Below, one piece after another: positions 57,507 through 64,000 of a stretch of DNA of 64,000 bases (the stretch's first letter is position 1; every line of letters starts with the position of its first letter). The notes under the pieces are model-generated. The model made no database searches. It was given only the letters and a program-made list of their open reading frames with translations, and was not told the DNA's origin. The position numbers were made by a program, and so were the translations under genes. The DNA lies in contig NZ_CP011270.1 in assembly GCF_001610835.1 (NCBI RefSeq), forward strand, positions 1,364,001-1,428,000, read 5' to 3'. This DNA is from Planctomyces sp. SH-PL14. GTDB taxonomy: Bacteria; Planctomycetota; Planctomycetia; Planctomycetales; Planctomycetaceae.

Positions 57507-57586
57507 GATGACAAGGAGCCGCAGGAGGCCAGCTGTCGCGGAAGGGACGGGACGGAGAGCGATCAGGGTGCGAAAGCGAAACGCCT

Positions 57587-59569
57587 CTAGATCCGGTCCA
57601 GGAGATCGATCCAGCGAGCCATCGCTTCCACCTGGTCCGTGGGGTACGCGTTGCCGTCCGTCCCTTCGATCAATGTTGCCGGGAACTTGAGTCGCTGGAG
57701 TCCTGCCGCGGTCTGCTGAATCGCCTTCACGACCGGCTCGGTGCCGCTGGCGATGAGGAGAATCTGCTGGCGGGTGGCGGGGTCGTTGTCGGCGGGGGCC
57801 TGCTTGAGCGGCGTCCCGGAGATCATCAGCCCGCCGAAGGTCTCCCGCTGCCGGAAGCCGACGAGCCAGGCGAAGCCGCCATCCCGATGGCCGTGGACCA
57901 CGATCCGCTTCTCGTCGACCGAATACTGCTCGCGGACCCACTCCATGATCCCTTTGACATAGTCCGCCTCGTCCGGCGTCCATCGCGCCAGGTCCTCCGC
58001 CCGGGGCCCGACCAGGATCACGCCGCGGCGGTTCGCCTCGACCTGCCACGCCTTGAGAAAGTCCGCCTCCAGCGTGTCGCCCGGCGGGTGGATCCAGACG
58101 AGGACGGCGTACTCGTGACGCGGGTTGTAGTCGTCCGGAACGTACATCCAGAACTTCCGCTCTTCGCCGGCTATCTGGGCCTCGAAGCGGCCGATCTGCC
58201 GTCCGTCGAGCCCGACTTCAGCGGGCCGTGATGGGATCGGCGAGGGGGAGAGTTCGGCCGGGACCTCGTTCGGAATCGATTTCAGCTTCAGCTCGACCGT
58301 CCGCTCCTGACCGCCGCGGAGGAGGCGAACGCTCGCCGTCTCTCCCGGTTTGACGCGGCTGACGCGATCGAGCAGTTCTTCCGCCGTGGCGATCTTCGCG
58401 TCGCCGAAACCGACAATCCGGTCGCCCCGTGCAATCTGGCCCTCGGCGGGGGAGCCCGGAAGGACGTCGCGAACTCCGGCGCCACTGAAGGCTCCCGCGT
58501 CGCGTTCGACCCGTTCCGGCAGGACACCCAGGTATCCGGACTCGTACGGCAGCAGGACATCGGCCAGCTTGATCTCCGCCGTGATCGATTCCTCGCCGCG
58601 GCGGGCGACGACGCGTATCGTCTCGCCGGCGTTCTTATTCCCCAGATAGTGCCGCAGAGCCGGGATCCGCTCAGTCCTGTGGCCGTCGATCTCAACGATG
58701 ACGTCACCCACCTTGAGCCCCGCCTTGGCTCCGGGGGACTCGGGCCGGACCCGGTCCACGCGGGCTTCGCCCGCCAGCGGACTGATGTCCGAGAAGCTGA
58801 CCCCCATCAGGCCGGGCATCAGCGTCTCGCCCGTCTTGAGCCGGGGGAGGACGCGGTAGATGTCTTCCATCGGGACGGCAAAACCGATCCCGCCGTCATA
58901 CCACTCCACGCCGGCGGTCTCGGCGTCTTCCTGCGGGGACATGGGGACCAAGAGGCCGATGCCCCGCCCCTGAACGTCGACAATCGGTCCGCCGTAGTTG
59001 ACGGGGGAGATCTTGGCGTCGGTCTGGACCGCCCGGCCGTAGATCCGGTCCAGCGCGCTGAGGACGCCGACCGACAGGCTCGGGAAGGACAAATCGAAGG
59101 TCCGGCCGAGGGCGATGCTCCACTGGCCAACGCGGAACTCGGATTTGGGGGCGGCGGGGAGGGGAGTGAGCCCCCGGGCCTCGATCCGGAGGAGCGTCAG
59201 TTTGCGGGCTTTGTCGGCGGCGATGATCTCGGCGGGGTACTTCTTTCCGTCGGCGGTCAGGACGATGACGGAGCTGGGCTTGTTGAGGAAGTTGAAGGAG
59301 CTGGTGATGACGTATCCGTCGTCGGAGACGATCACGCCGGTCGTTGGTCCCGAGGCGACGAGGATCTGGTCGACGACATCGAGGCCGCCGACGGTCTGGA
59401 TCTGGACGATCGAGGGTTCAGCCAGGGTCGCGGCCTGCTTGAAGGCGGCCTCTTCCTGGAGGTCGAGCGAGGTGGACTGAGCGAGGGCGGGGGGTGGAGC
59501 CGGGGAGGCCAGCGTCAGCATGATTGCCATGCATGCGCCGAGCCGTTGAACGCCAGACCAGGAGGACAT
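57587..59569 (-). CDS. PDZ protein with degenerate HtrA-type and alpha/beta-hydrolase-type domains
   Basis: About 660 residues from the ATG at 59569. Signal peptide [20 protein letters not shown]. The trypsin-like fold of HtrA is recognisable, but the catalytic triad is absent. The His position reads [13 protein letters not shown] (family YILTNNHVV), the Asp position [11 protein letters not shown], and the Ser position [10 protein letters not shown] (family NPGNSGGPL). Two PDZ domains follow (about residues 255-335 and 345-430). The C-terminal 200 residues resemble an esterase, but its nucleophile motif is [12 protein letters not shown] (family GHSMGG, Ser to Arg), and the His region reads EGTDGNAYP. 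Likely a periplasmic binding or scaffold protein; activity seems lost in both parts. Confidence 0.85.
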   Translation of the reverse strand: MSSWSGVQRLGACMAIMLTLASPAPPPALAQSTSLDLQEEAAFKQAATLAEPSIVQIQTVGGLDVVDQILVASGPTTGVIVSDDGYVITSSFNFLNKPSSVIVLTADGKKYPAEIIAADKARKLTLLRIEARGLTPLPAAPKSEFRVGQWSIALGRTFDLSFPSLSVGVLSALDRIYGRAVQTDAKISPVNYGGPIVDVQGRGIGLLVPMSPQEDAETAGVEWYDGGIGFAVPMEDIYRVLPRLKTGETLMPGLMGVSFSDISPLAGEARVDRVRPESPGAKAGLKVGDVIVEIDGHRTERIPALRHYLGNKNAGETIRVVARRGEESITAEIKLADVLLPYESGYLGVLPERVERDAGAFSGAGVRDVLPGSPAEGQIARGDRIVGFGDAKIATAEELLDRVSRVKPGETASVRLLRGGQERTVELKLKSIPNEVPAELSPSPIPSRPAEVGLDGRQIGRFEAQIAGEERKFWMYVPDDYNPRHEYAVLVWIHPPGDTLEADFLKAWQVEANRRGVILVGPRAEDLARWTPDEADYVKGIMEWVREQYSVDEKRIVVHGHRDGGFAWLVGFRQRETFGGLMISGTPLKQAPADNDPATRQQILLIASGTEPVVKAIQQTAAGLQRLKFPATLIEGTDGNAYPTDQVEAMARWIDLLDRI

Positions 59570-59672
59570 GCGAATCCCTGCGAGGAAAAGGTTTCCCAAG
59601 TCTATTCGGATTGCACGGTTCGGAGTAGGACGGCGCTCGGCAGCGGGATGTTCCCGTGATGTCCCTGGCCAA

Positions 59673-59995
59673 CCGGGGTCCAGGGGGTCACCCCTGGTGG
59701 GGGATGCAAGGGGGCAACGCCCTCTTGCCCGCCGGAGGCCGTCTCGTCGGAAACGATCGAAAGGAGTGCGCGTCCAAACTCCGACAACGTGTCGGATGCA
59801 CCCTCACCAACCCGCGGGAATTGCAAAGCGAGCGGTGTGCTGTGGGGGAGTCCGCATAGCTGGTTCCACAAAGCGAACGTCCGTTGTGTCCCACGGTTCC
59901 TCATCGAAATGCCTCCGGCGGCAAGGGGTTGCCCCCTTGACCCCGGCTGCCGTCGCACGTTGGGTTTGACGTAGCGGCGCCGTGCCGGCAAGGAC
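59673..59995 (+). repeat. Foldback repeat, copy 7
   Basis: Direct orientation, starting CCGGGGTCCAGGGGGTCACC. Short-loop hairpins at both ends (GGGGCAACGCCC and AAGGGGTTGCCCCCTT). Core words TCACCAACCCGCGGG and CACGGTTCCTCA are intact. It lies in the divergent gap between the PDZ protein (minus) and dnaB (plus). Confidence 0.92.
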
Positions 59996-60115
59996 GTGGT
60001 TCTCACCGATGTTCTGACAGGTTCTCCACATCAGGATTCCCAAGAAATCCTTCCCTCCGGCGTCCTGAGCGTCACACACTCATCCTCGCAGCCCCGGGCG
60101 TTACAATATTGCTCT

Positions 60116-61534
60116 ATGCCCGCTGCCTCCTCCCCCGCCGAACTCTTCGACAAGGTCCCCCCACAAGACCTGGAAGCCGAACGCTGCGTCCTCGGCAGCG
60201 TCCTGATCCACAACCAGGCCATGGACGACGTCGTCGGACACGTCCAGAAGGACCACTTCTACGCCGATGCGCATCGCAAAATGTTCGATGCCATCCATGC
60301 CATGTACGAAGGAGGCATCCGCGGAATCGACGCCGTCACCCTCCGCGACGAACTCGACCGCCGTGGAGACATCGACGCCGTCGGCGGTGTCCCCTACATC
60401 CTCAAGGTCCTCGAGACCGTCCCGCACGCGGCCCACGCGGAATATTACGCCAAGATCGTCCGCAACAAGGCGCTCCAGCGGTCCCTGATCGACGTCTGCA
60501 CCGACTCCCTCCGCGAGGCCTACCACGGCCACGACGACATCGAGGACATCCTCGCCCGGGCCGAAAAGAACATCTTCGAGATCGTCGAGAACCAGACCGG
60601 GATCTCGAAGAACGCCATCGCCGACATCCTCGAAGAGACCTTCGCCCGCATCTTCGAACGCATGGACAAGGAAGGGGCCATCAGCGGCATCCCGACCGGG
60701 TTCAACAGCCTCGACGACATGCTGAGCGGCTTCCAGCCCTCGGAACTGATTGTCCTCGCCGCCCGCCCCGCGATGGGGAAAACCGCCCTCGTCTGTAACT
60801 TCGCCCTCGCGATCTCCAAGTACGCGCATGGGGTCTGGGAAAACGACCAGGCTGCCGGCAAACCGACCCGCAACGCCCCCGGCGGCGGCGTCCTGCTCTT
60901 CAGCCTGGAACAGTCCAAGCTGGAACTCGCCGAGCGTCTCCTGTGCATCCACGCCAAGCTCAACGGCCACAAGCTCCGGCAGGGAACGCTCGACGAAATG
61001 GAGCAATACGCCCTGACCGAGGGCTCCAACGAGCTCCGGCATTTTCCGATCTTCATTGACGATCAGGCGGGCCAGACCATGACCCGCATCGCCGCCGTCT
61101 CGCGGCGTCTCAAGCGAAGCAACGACATCGGCATCGTGATCATCGACTACCTGCAGCTCATCGAAGCGGAAGACAAGAACCTCCCCCGCGAACAGCAGAT
61201 CTCGTCCATCACGCGGCGCCTCAAATTCCTCGCCAAGGAACTGCACATTCCGGTGATCGCCCTCGGCCAGCTCAACCGCGGCGTCGAGCAGCGGGAAGAC
61301 AAGCGGCCCCGTCTCGCCGACCTTCGAGAATCCGGCGCGATCGAGCAGGACGCCGACATCGTCATGTTCCTGCACCGCCCGGACGCCTACGAGCCGGACG
61401 ATCGCCCGGGAGAAGCGGACCTGATCGTCGCCAAGAACCGTCACGGTCCGATCGGCACCGCTGAGCTCGTCTGGCTCAAGCACGCCCTCAAGTTCGGCGA
61501 CAAGAGCCCGATCTCCGAGCCCGAAGGGTTCTGA
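60116..61534 (+). CDS. dnaB: Replicative DNA helicase
   Basis: 472 residues from the ATG at 60116. N-terminal domain: DLEAERCVLGSVLI, DHFYADAHRKMFDAI. The RecA-like motor has Walker A ARPAMGKTALVCNF, then GGVLLFSLEQSKLELAERLL, Walker B IVIIDYLQLIEAED and LGQLNRGVEQREDKRPRLAD, with ESGAIEQDADIVMFLHRPD. It unwinds DNA ahead of the replication fork as a hexamer. About 120 bases separate its start from repeat copy 7. A loading partner such as dnaC or dnaI is not adjacent. Confidence 0.97.
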   Translation: MPAASSPAELFDKVPPQDLEAERCVLGSVLIHNQAMDDVVGHVQKDHFYADAHRKMFDAIHAMYEGGIRGIDAVTLRDELDRRGDIDAVGGVPYILKVLETVPHAAHAEYYAKIVRNKALQRSLIDVCTDSLREAYHGHDDIEDILARAEKNIFEIVENQTGISKNAIADILEETFARIFERMDKEGAISGIPTGFNSLDDMLSGFQPSELIVLAARPAMGKTALVCNFALAISKYAHGVWENDQAAGKPTRNAPGGGVLLFSLEQSKLELAERLLCIHAKLNGHKLRQGTLDEMEQYALTEGSNELRHFPIFIDDQAGQTMTRIAAVSRRLKRSNDIGIVIIDYLQLIEAEDKNLPREQQISSITRRLKFLAKELHIPVIALGQLNRGVEQREDKRPRLADLRESGAIEQDADIVMFLHRPDAYEPDDRPGEADLIVAKNRHGPIGTAELVWLKHALKFGDKSPISEPEGF

Positions 61535-61565
61535 CCGGTCCGGCCAGTCGCTCGGTTCTGCCCCA

Positions 61566-62264
61566 TTACGGAGAGGGGAGCAGCACCAGCGCGTCCGGAT
61601 GTTCATTCGTGTCGTCTGGACGGATGGGGAGCGCGGCCGCGAGCGTTGGCGCGATCTCCCGGATCGTGGACGCGAGTGCCTCCGCTACGTCCCCGGTCTT
61701 CAGGCGCCCTACGAGCAGGTCCCGTGTCCGTTCCAGCAAGAGAGTCCCAAGAGCCGGATGGGCGAGAATTTCCTGATCCGCCAGCACGGTGACTTCGTGC
61801 TCCAGGAGCGAGACGTAGATCAACAGCCCGTTCCGCCCCGCCGTGTGATGTACCCGCTGGTCGAAAAACACCTCGCGGGCCCGGCGGGCGACCTCTTCGT
61901 GCTGCTGCTTCCGCGGGACGGCCAGCCGCCGGAGCCAGGCGGTCCGCGACGCAATGACGGCCCCCACGAGAAACCCTCCCACGATCCCGGCCACGAGCAG
62001 GACCAGGCCGAGAGCACCGGTTCCGGCTCCCCAGGCCCCGCTTCCGGCCTCGACCGAGCGAGCGGGGAACCACGTCCAGATCGCGATGGCGGCGAGGACG
62101 CCACACCACAGGCCGATCATGTCCTCGCCGCGGTCATATCGGCCGGACGCCTCCGCCACGACCGGAATGATCTCGCAGGCGGTCGTCTCCTCGGCGCGGC
62201 GGACCGCCTCTTCGACGGCCTGCCGCTGGGTGCTGGAGAACTGATCGTCGATCCGATTATTCAT
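61566..62264 (-). CDS. TPM-domain membrane protein (first of pair)
   Basis: 232 residues from the ATG at 62264. Near the N-terminus the AEETTACEIIPVVAEASG segment matches the start of the TPM (TLP18.3/Psb32/MOLO-1) phosphatase-like domain. It is interrupted by two transmembrane helices (GLWCGVLAAIAIWTWF and ALGLVLLVAGIVGGFLVGAV). The rest of the domain follows (VFFDQRVHHTAGRNGLLIYVSL). The family includes acid-phosphatase-like proteins with an unclear role. It lies 62 bases downstream of the second TPM gene in the same direction, so the two probably form an operon. Confidence 0.85.
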   Translation of the reverse strand: MNNRIDDQFSSTQRQAVEEAVRRAEETTACEIIPVVAEASGRYDRGEDMIGLWCGVLAAIAIWTWFPARSVEAGSGAWGAGTGALGLVLLVAGIVGGFLVGAVIASRTAWLRRLAVPRKQQHEEVARRAREVFFDQRVHHTAGRNGLLIYVSLLEHEVTVLADQEILAHPALGTLLLERTRDLLVGRLKTGDVAEALASTIREIAPTLAAALPIRPDDTNEHPDALVLLPSP

Positions 62265-62325
62265 CTTCGCTTTGCCTGCCCCTTCGACACGACCGCTTCC
62301 CAATTCTTTCGCGGCAATCAATCCG

Positions 62326-63192
62326 TCACCACGATCCGGACGCCCCGCCCCCGCCGGACGACCCGCCCCCAAACGACCCACCGCCGAAGCCGCCTCCGCC
62401 GCTGCCACGGTTGTTCAGCATCTGATACAGAATCGTCCCTAGAATGGAGAAGACGACGCCCCACAGCAGCCAGGCCCAGCCGCTGCTCCCCCGCCGATAC
62501 AACGAGACCCCGGTGAAAACCGCCAGTCCCAGAAACGCCGCTCCCATCAGATAGTGCGAAGCGGGCCGGGGAGCCGTCGGGAGTTCCAGCTTCCGTGCCA
62601 TCGCATCCAGCCCTTCGACCCCCGCCAGAATCCCCTTCGAGAACTCTCCTTGTTTGAAGCGGGGAACGATCAGGCTGTCCATGACTCTCCGCGCGGCCGC
62701 GTCCTCCCGCCGCCCCCAGCCACCTCCCAGCTCGATCCGCGCCCGCCGGTCCCCCTTTGAGACCAGCAGCAGCATCCCGGTGTTCCAGTCCTGGTTCCCG
62801 AGCTTGGCGTGGCCGATCTGCCACTGGTTGAAAAGGATCGTCGAGAACGACTCGATCGTCATCCCCTCGCCGCCCCATTCCGCCATCGAGTCGATCGTCA
62901 CGACGATGATCGGCGTCGCCTTGTCGGTCAGGAGCTTGTCAGCGATCGCGCGGATCTGCTTCCGGTCGTCATCATCGATCAGTCCCGCCAGATCCCGGAC
63001 GAACTCCCGCTCGCCGGGCCGCTCCAGAGTGATCTCGAGCGCCCTCGCCGAGGAGGCGAGACCAAGAACGAGCAGCGTCGCCGCGGCGAACACTCGAAGG
63101 CTCTTCAAAGAATTGACCAATGCTCTGCTCCATCGTCCGAAATGCGGATCGACCGCGGCCAGAGAAACGGAAGGGAGACGACATCGGATCAT
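62326..63192 (-). CDS. Secreted/membrane TPM-domain protein with Gly-rich tail (YgcG type)
   Basis: 288 residues if the ATG at 63192 is used. GTG at 63204 and TTG at 63120 are alternatives; the last gives a shorter signal peptide (NSLKSLRVFAAATLLVLGLA). The TPM domain reads FVRDLAGLIDDDDRKQI, PIIVVTIDSMAEWG and GMLLLVSKGDRRARIELGGGW. A transmembrane pair near the C-terminus and a Gly/Ser-rich tail (GGGFGGGSFGGGSSGGGG) complete the YgcG-type order. Pairing of this protein with a second TPM protein is common. Its biochemical role is unproven. Confidence 0.88.
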   Translation of the reverse strand: MIRCRLPSVSLAAVDPHFGRWSRALVNSLKSLRVFAAATLLVLGLASSARALEITLERPGEREFVRDLAGLIDDDDRKQIRAIADKLLTDKATPIIVVTIDSMAEWGGEGMTIESFSTILFNQWQIGHAKLGNQDWNTGMLLLVSKGDRRARIELGGGWGRREDAAARRVMDSLIVPRFKQGEFSKGILAGVEGLDAMARKLELPTAPRPASHYLMGAAFLGLAVFTGVSLYRRGSSGWAWLLWGVVFSILGTILYQMLNNRGSGGGGFGGGSFGGGSSGGGGASGSW

Positions 63193-63240
63193 CGGCGAAC
63201 ACACCCCGATCCGGAATCGCCCAATCCCGCAACCGAACGA

Positions 63241-63639
63241 TCAGGCCGGTTCGGGGCAATCCGATGACTGGCTGATCCGGAAGATGTGCCCGTCCGGATG
63301 GCGAACGTGCATCTCGCGGACGCCCCAGGGCTCGTCCTTCGGAGGCCGGGTGACTTCGATCCCGTTGGCCTGGCAGTTCGCAAACTCGGCATCGACCTTC
63401 GCGACCCACATCGACATCCACATTCCCATCTCGCGGTCCCCCACCTGCCCGCTTCCGCCCTGGGCACCCAGGCAGAGAAAGATTTCGCACTGGCCGGAGC
63501 CGACCGCCCCGAACGTGACCGGAGCGTCAGGGGTCGCCTGCCAGTCCCAACGCTTCGTCCACCCCAGCCGCGTGAACCAGTCGAAGCTCTGCTCCATGTC
63601 GGAGACGTTCAGGATCGGCGTCAGGTGCTGAGCGTTCAT
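63241..63639 (-). CDS. VOC superfamily (glyoxalase/bleomycin resistance) protein
   Basis: 132 residues from the ATG at 63639. The family pattern is visible: LTPILNVSDMEQSFDWFTRL near the N-terminus and the C-terminal HVRHPDGHIFRISQS with the metal-ligand/Glu strand. One βαβββ repeat pair is present, so the protein should act as a dimer or as a single two-repeat fold. The ligand is unknown; possible roles are antibiotic binding or isomerase-type chemistry. It is in the same direction as the TPM genes, 48 bases upstream. Confidence 0.85.
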   Translation of the reverse strand: MNAQHLTPILNVSDMEQSFDWFTRLGWTKRWDWQATPDAPVTFGAVGSGQCEIFLCLGAQGGSGQVGDREMGMWMSMWVAKVDAEFANCQANGIEVTRPPKDEPWGVREMHVRHPDGHIFRISQSSDCPEPA

Positions 63640-63752
63640 GGGAATCGAGCCGGGCCAGGGAGCAAAACCGTCTGCTGGCGACGGGACACGACAGCCAGCC
63701 GCACATGTCTCGACAGCATACGCCGAAGCCGGGGACATCGGCGAGCGGCCGC

Positions 63753-64000
63753 TCAGCGGGCGAGTCGCGAGGCGTAGGCCTGAAGCTCTTTGTCCAGCTT
63801 CGACAGATCCCCGCCGAACGCGGTCCGGAAGGCAGCCAGCCGGTCCTCGTCGGTCCCGATGTCGAGCGGCTGTTTCGTGGCGAGCGTCTTCAAAAAGGCG
63901 ACGTACTCCTCGGGATGCTTGTGCCGGAGAAAATGCACCAGCAGCCACCCTTCCGCATACGCATCCGCCGCCGTGTCGGGCTTCGCGAAACGGTCGTTGG
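63753..64000 (-). CDS. C-terminal part of a DUF1570-type protein (5' end outside window)
   Basis: The reading frame stays open to the last base of the window, so only the C-terminal 82 residues are seen. Their start (NDRFAKPDTAADAYAEGWLL) and the following VHFLRHKHPEEYVAFLKTLA resemble the end of DUF1570 domains, which have a metalloprotease-like fold. Too little is visible for a function. Confidence 0.6.
   Translation of the reverse strand, partial: NDRFAKPDTAADAYAEGWLLVHFLRHKHPEEYVAFLKTLATKQPLDIGTDEDRLAAFRTAFGGDLSKLDKELQAYASRLAR

Overview
The window looks like a piece of a chromosome from a high-GC planctomycete (Planctomycetia, Planctomycetaceae-like). The main clues are a DUF1559 prepilin-like protein at 3770, many standalone TPR, HEAT-repeat and low-complexity secreted proteins, a Tat-exported Gfo/Idh/MocA oxidoreductase, a DUF4175 giant protein, a multihaem cytochrome c and a Hanks-type Ser/Thr kinase. 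This placement comes from family content and base composition, not from a database search. Most genes are ordinary housekeeping or lineage-typical genes. No prophage, insertion sequence with transposase, or CRISPR array was seen.

Layout. 1-9.1 kb, plus strand: a TPR protein cut by the window edge, a seven-haem cytochrome c, an SGNH-hydrolase-like membrane protein, a DUF1559 protein, a small lipoprotein and a second TPR protein. These are followed by a carbamoyltransferase / SxtJ / DUF5989 cassette. 9.3-22 kb: tRNA-Pro(GGG), DAHP synthase, a TgpA-like transglutaminase, an orphan histidine kinase, a GNAT acetyltransferase, an adenylate-forming enzyme, a Ser/Thr kinase, a spherulin-4-like protein, a bifunctional-nuclease-family protein, a nitrilase-family amidase and a Nudix hydrolase. 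22.1-25.9 kb, minus strand: a rearranged complex I operon in the order nuoI, DUF2203, nuoA, nuoC, nuoD, with no nuoB. 26-35.3 kb: the DUF4175 giant protein, small membrane proteins, a standalone M41-like protease domain, a repeat-rich secreted protein and a zinc-ribbon membrane protein. 36-41.7 kb: an Ldh-family dehydrogenase, a Gfo/Idh/MocA protein, a putative lipoprotein, a PhoA-type alkaline phosphatase and a TlpA-like thioredoxin lipoprotein. 42.2-51.8 kb: a GlcF-like Fe-S protein, a HEAT-repeat protein, a TrhO-RluA fusion, MetY, an ACP-like protein, a LutA-like Fe-S protein, a second M41-like domain and an orphan response regulator. 52.2-64 kb: a GH17-like protein, a secreted protein, rpmI-rplT, a small-protein cluster with lhgO and DUF983, a PDZ protein whose two enzyme-like domains both appear dead, dnaB, two TPM-domain proteins, a VOC protein and the C-terminus of a protein cut by the window edge.

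The least-explained signal is in the intergenic DNA. Seven copies of one roughly 310-335 bp foldback repeat lie at 19234, 20141, 35406, 41823, 46961, 50222 and 59673, all outside the called genes and in both orientations. Each has inverted GC-rich ends carrying small hairpins, and the hairpin loop comes in two interchangeable forms. A second, unrelated family built from text-like CACAGAT / CTCTGTGTT words occurs at 31433, 47278 and 51957. A third short inverted repeat lies inside the nuo operon. Other points worth attention are the TrhO-RluA fusion, the double pseudoenzyme at 57587, the missing nuoB, and two paralogous FtsH-type protease domains without an AAA module.
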